Below, piece after piece: positions 12,989-14,431 of a stretch of 14,431 bases of DNA (position 1 is its first letter; every line of letters begins with the position of its first letter). The notes under the pieces are model-generated. The model searched no databases and was not told the origin of the DNA. It saw nothing but the letters and a program-made list of their open reading frames with translations. Origin of the DNA: an uncultured Collinsella sp. (lineage in GTDB: Bacteria; Actinomycetota; Coriobacteriia; Coriobacteriales; Coriobacteriaceae). A program made the position numbers and the translations under genes. Where the stretch lies: positions 1-14,431 of the forward strand of contig CABVDE010000048.1 in the NCBI GenBank assembly GCA_902496945.1, read 5' to 3'.

Positions 12989-14179
12989 TTACTCAATGAT
13001 CGTGGAGACGATGCCCGAACCGACGGTGTGGCCACCCTCGCGGATAGCGAAGCGCAGGCCCTCCTCCATGGCGATCGGGTGAATGAGGTCGCCCTCGATG
13101 GTGATGTGGTCACCAGGCATAGCCATCTCGGTGCCCTCGGGGAGCTTGACCGTACCGGTAACGTCGGTGGTACGGAAGTAGAACTGAGGACGATAACCAT
13201 CGAAGAACGGGGTGTGACGGCCGCCCTCCTCCTTGGTCAGAACGTAGATCTCACCGGTGAACTTGGTGTGCGGGGTAACCGAACCGGGCTTGCAGAGAAC
13301 CTGGCCGCGCTCGATGTCCTCGCGCTTGATGCCGCGGAGCAGCAGACCGACGTTGTCGCCAGCCTCGCAGAAGTCCATGGACTTACGGAACATCTCGATA
13401 CCGGTAACGACGGTGTTCTGGGTATCCTTGATGCCGACGATCTCGACGGGCTCGTTGAGCTTGAGCTCACCGCGCTCGACACGGCCGGTAGCAACGGTAC
13501 CACGGCCGGAGATGGTCATAACGTCCTCAACGGCCATCAGGAACGGGAGGTCGTTGTCACGAGCAGGCGTCGGGATGTACTCGTCGACGGCCTTCATAAG
13601 CTCGCGAATGGCGTCCATCCACTTGGCGTCGCCCTCGAGAGCGCCCAGAGCGGAACCACGGATGACGGGGATGTCGTCGCCGGGGAAATCGTACTCGGAG
13701 AGGAGCTCACGGGTCTCCATCTCGACGAGGTCGATGAGCTCGTCATCGTCGACCATGTCGCACTTGTTCAGGAAGACGACGATGTAGGGAACGCCGACCT
13801 GACGGGCGAGCAGGATGTGCTCACGGGTCTGAGCCATGGGGCCGTCGGTAGCGGCGATGACCAGGATAGCGCCGTCCATCTGAGCAGCACCGGAGATCAT
13901 GTTCTTGACGTAGTCAGCGTGGCCCGGGCAGTCAACGTGAGCGTAGTGACGGGAAGCGGTCTCGTACTCAACGTGGGAGACGGAGATCGTAATGCCGCGC
14001 TCGCGCTCCTCGGGAGCCTTGTCGATGTTCTCGAACGCAGTAAAGTCAGCCTTGCAGCCCTCGGTCTCGGAGAGAACCTTGGTGATGGCAGCGGTCAGCG
14101 TGGTCTTGCCGTGGTCGACGTGACCAATGGTGCCGATGTTAACATGCGGCTTAGTGCGCTCAAACTTCTCTTTGGCCAT
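12989..14179 (-). CDS. tuf: Elongation factor Tu
   Basis: EF-Tu carries aminoacyl-tRNA to the ribosomal A site and hydrolyses GTP. It has 396 residues, the standard length. It shows the P-loop G-H-V-D-H-G-K-T-T, switch region R-G-I-T-I, D-C-P-G-H, N-K-C-D-M and the domain 2/3 end G-G-H-T-V-G-S-G-I-V. R-G-I-T-I-S-V-S replaces the commoner R-G-I-T-I-N-T/S. The start M-A-K-E-K-F at 14179 has GGAGGG just upstream. Extending to an ATG at 14248 would add 23 residues with no EF-Tu homology and is rejected. It is preceded by two tRNAs and followed by an intrinsic terminator. Confidence 0.98.
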   Translation of the reverse strand: MAKEKFERTKPHVNIGTIGHVDHGKTTLTAAITKVLSETEGCKADFTAFENIDKAPEERERGITISVSHVEYETASRHYAHVDCPGHADYVKNMISGAAQMDGAILVIAATDGPMAQTREHILLARQVGVPYIVVFLNKCDMVDDDELIDLVEMETRELLSEYDFPGDDIPVIRGSALGALEGDAKWMDAIRELMKAVDEYIPTPARDNDLPFLMAVEDVMTISGRGTVATGRVERGELKLNEPVEIVGIKDTQNTVVTGIEMFRKSMDFCEAGDNVGLLLRGIKREDIERGQVLCKPGSVTPHTKFTGEIYVLTKEEGGRHTPFFDGYRPQFYFRTTDVTGTVKLPEGTEMAMPGDHITIEGDLIHPIAMEEGLRFAIREGGHTVGSGIVSTIIE

Positions 14180-14222
14180 AAAGCCCTCCTCTAAACAGGT
14201 CGTCCCCGGACGGGACCTTGCC

Positions 14223-14231
14223 TTTATACCA
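14223..14231 (-). promoter_or_regulatory. Possible extended -10 promoter of tuf
   Basis: On the minus strand TATGGTATAAAG carries TG-N-TATAAA (TATAAA at 14228-14223), an extended -10 match about 45 bases before the tuf ATG. No good -35 was found because the -35 position falls in the adjacent hairpin. Confidence 0.35.
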
Positions 14232-14233
14232 TA

Positions 14234-14264
14234 GTGGCCTCTCAACATACTATTGAGAAGCCAC
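14234..14264 (-). terminator. Hairpin between tRNA-Met and tuf
   Basis: 12-bp arms at 14234-14245 and 14253-14264 (minus-strand reading GTGGCTTCTCAA / TTGAGAGGCCAC) carry one G-U pair and a 7-base loop. No T-run follows on the minus strand. It could end or process the tRNA transcript and leave tuf to its own promoter just downstream. Confidence 0.45.
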
Positions 14265-14275
14265 CGTGTTACCTA

Positions 14276-14352
14276 TGGTAGCGGTGACTGGATTCGAACC
14301 AGTGACGCCACGGGTATGAACCGTGTGCTCTAACCAACTGAGCTACACCGCC
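14276..14352 (-). tRNA. tRNA-Met (anticodon CAT, elongator type)
   Basis: 77 bases including encoded CCA. The acceptor GGCGGTG pairs with CACCGCT, with a G-U pair at the first position, and A is the discriminator. The anticodon loop TTCATAC sits on a CACGG/CCGTG stem with CAT at 14318-14316. The first base pair and the absence of three G-C pairs beneath the anticodon loop favour elongator over initiator tRNA. It could in principle be an Ile tRNA modified to lysidine, which sequence alone does not exclude. Confidence 0.88.
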
Positions 14353-14355
14353 GGA

Positions 14356-14431
14356 TGGAGCCTGCAACCAGACTTGAACTGGTGACCTCTTCGTTACCAA
14401 CGAAGTGCTCTACCGACTGAGCTATACAGGC
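14356..14431 (-). tRNA. tRNA-Thr (anticodon GGT)
   Basis: 76 bases including encoded CCA; the 5' base is the last base of the window, so it is just complete. The acceptor GCCTGTA pairs with TGCAGGC, and T is the discriminator. The anticodon loop TTGGTAA sits on a CTTCG/CGAAG stem. It lies 3 bases upstream of tRNA-Met on the same strand. Confidence 0.93.

Noticed and set aside
12950..14194. 414-codon plus-strand open frame opposite tuf
   Set aside because: It mirrors EF-Tu codon use; the Leu/Val/Asp-rich translation is typical of an antisense shadow of a highly biased gene.
14180..14248. N-terminal extension of EF-Tu to an upstream ATG
   Set aside because: The extra 23 residues lack homology and the ribosome site fits the start at 14179.

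Overview
The window most likely comes from a Coriobacteriia genome, probably Collinsella or a close relative. This is inferred from the GC-rich actinobacterial-type genes, the order of the translation genes, a sortase-type cell-wall protein and a short palindromic repeat found in four intergenic positions. No species-level marker was tested.

Layout. Positions 1-2832 (+) hold a three-gene ABC importer: a lipoprotein binding protein whose signal peptide is cut by the window edge, a permease and an ATPase. A secreted, wall-anchored 5'-nucleotidase (2905-4935) and a small MscS-type channel (5064-5831) follow. Positions 5925-8548 hold a translationally coupled pair: a cytosolic protein joining a ParB-like fold to a BMP/PnrA-type ligand-binding domain, and a calcineurin-like phosphoesterase with an altered metal motif. 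A possible promoter and an 18-bp palindrome precede the pair. The right part is on the minus strand. It begins at the window edge with tRNA-Thr, tRNA-Met and tuf, then rpmG, tRNA-Trp, secE, nusG, rplK and rplA, which is the classic translation/transcription cluster. Downstream of rplA lies the wreck of a leucine operon (8598-9918).

The leucine locus is the most informative part. A 19-codon leader peptide with five Leu codons and mutually exclusive hairpins form a complete-looking attenuator. It drives a leuA fragment with an in-frame stop, a one-base frameshift and a truncation. That fragment runs directly into a leuB lacking its N-terminus and an internal block. leuC and leuD are absent. The control region has outlived the genes it controlled, which suggests leucine auxotrophy unless another copy exists.

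Four copies of a palindromic repeat (arms AACCACCACAAAGG / CCTTTGTGGTGGTT) follow genes in the same sense orientation. Two supply part of the host gene's stop codon. They probably act as intrinsic terminators. The least understood system is the ParB-like/BMP fusion with its phosphoesterase partner: it looks like cytosolic sensing or turnover of a nucleoside-like ligand, but its function is not known to me.
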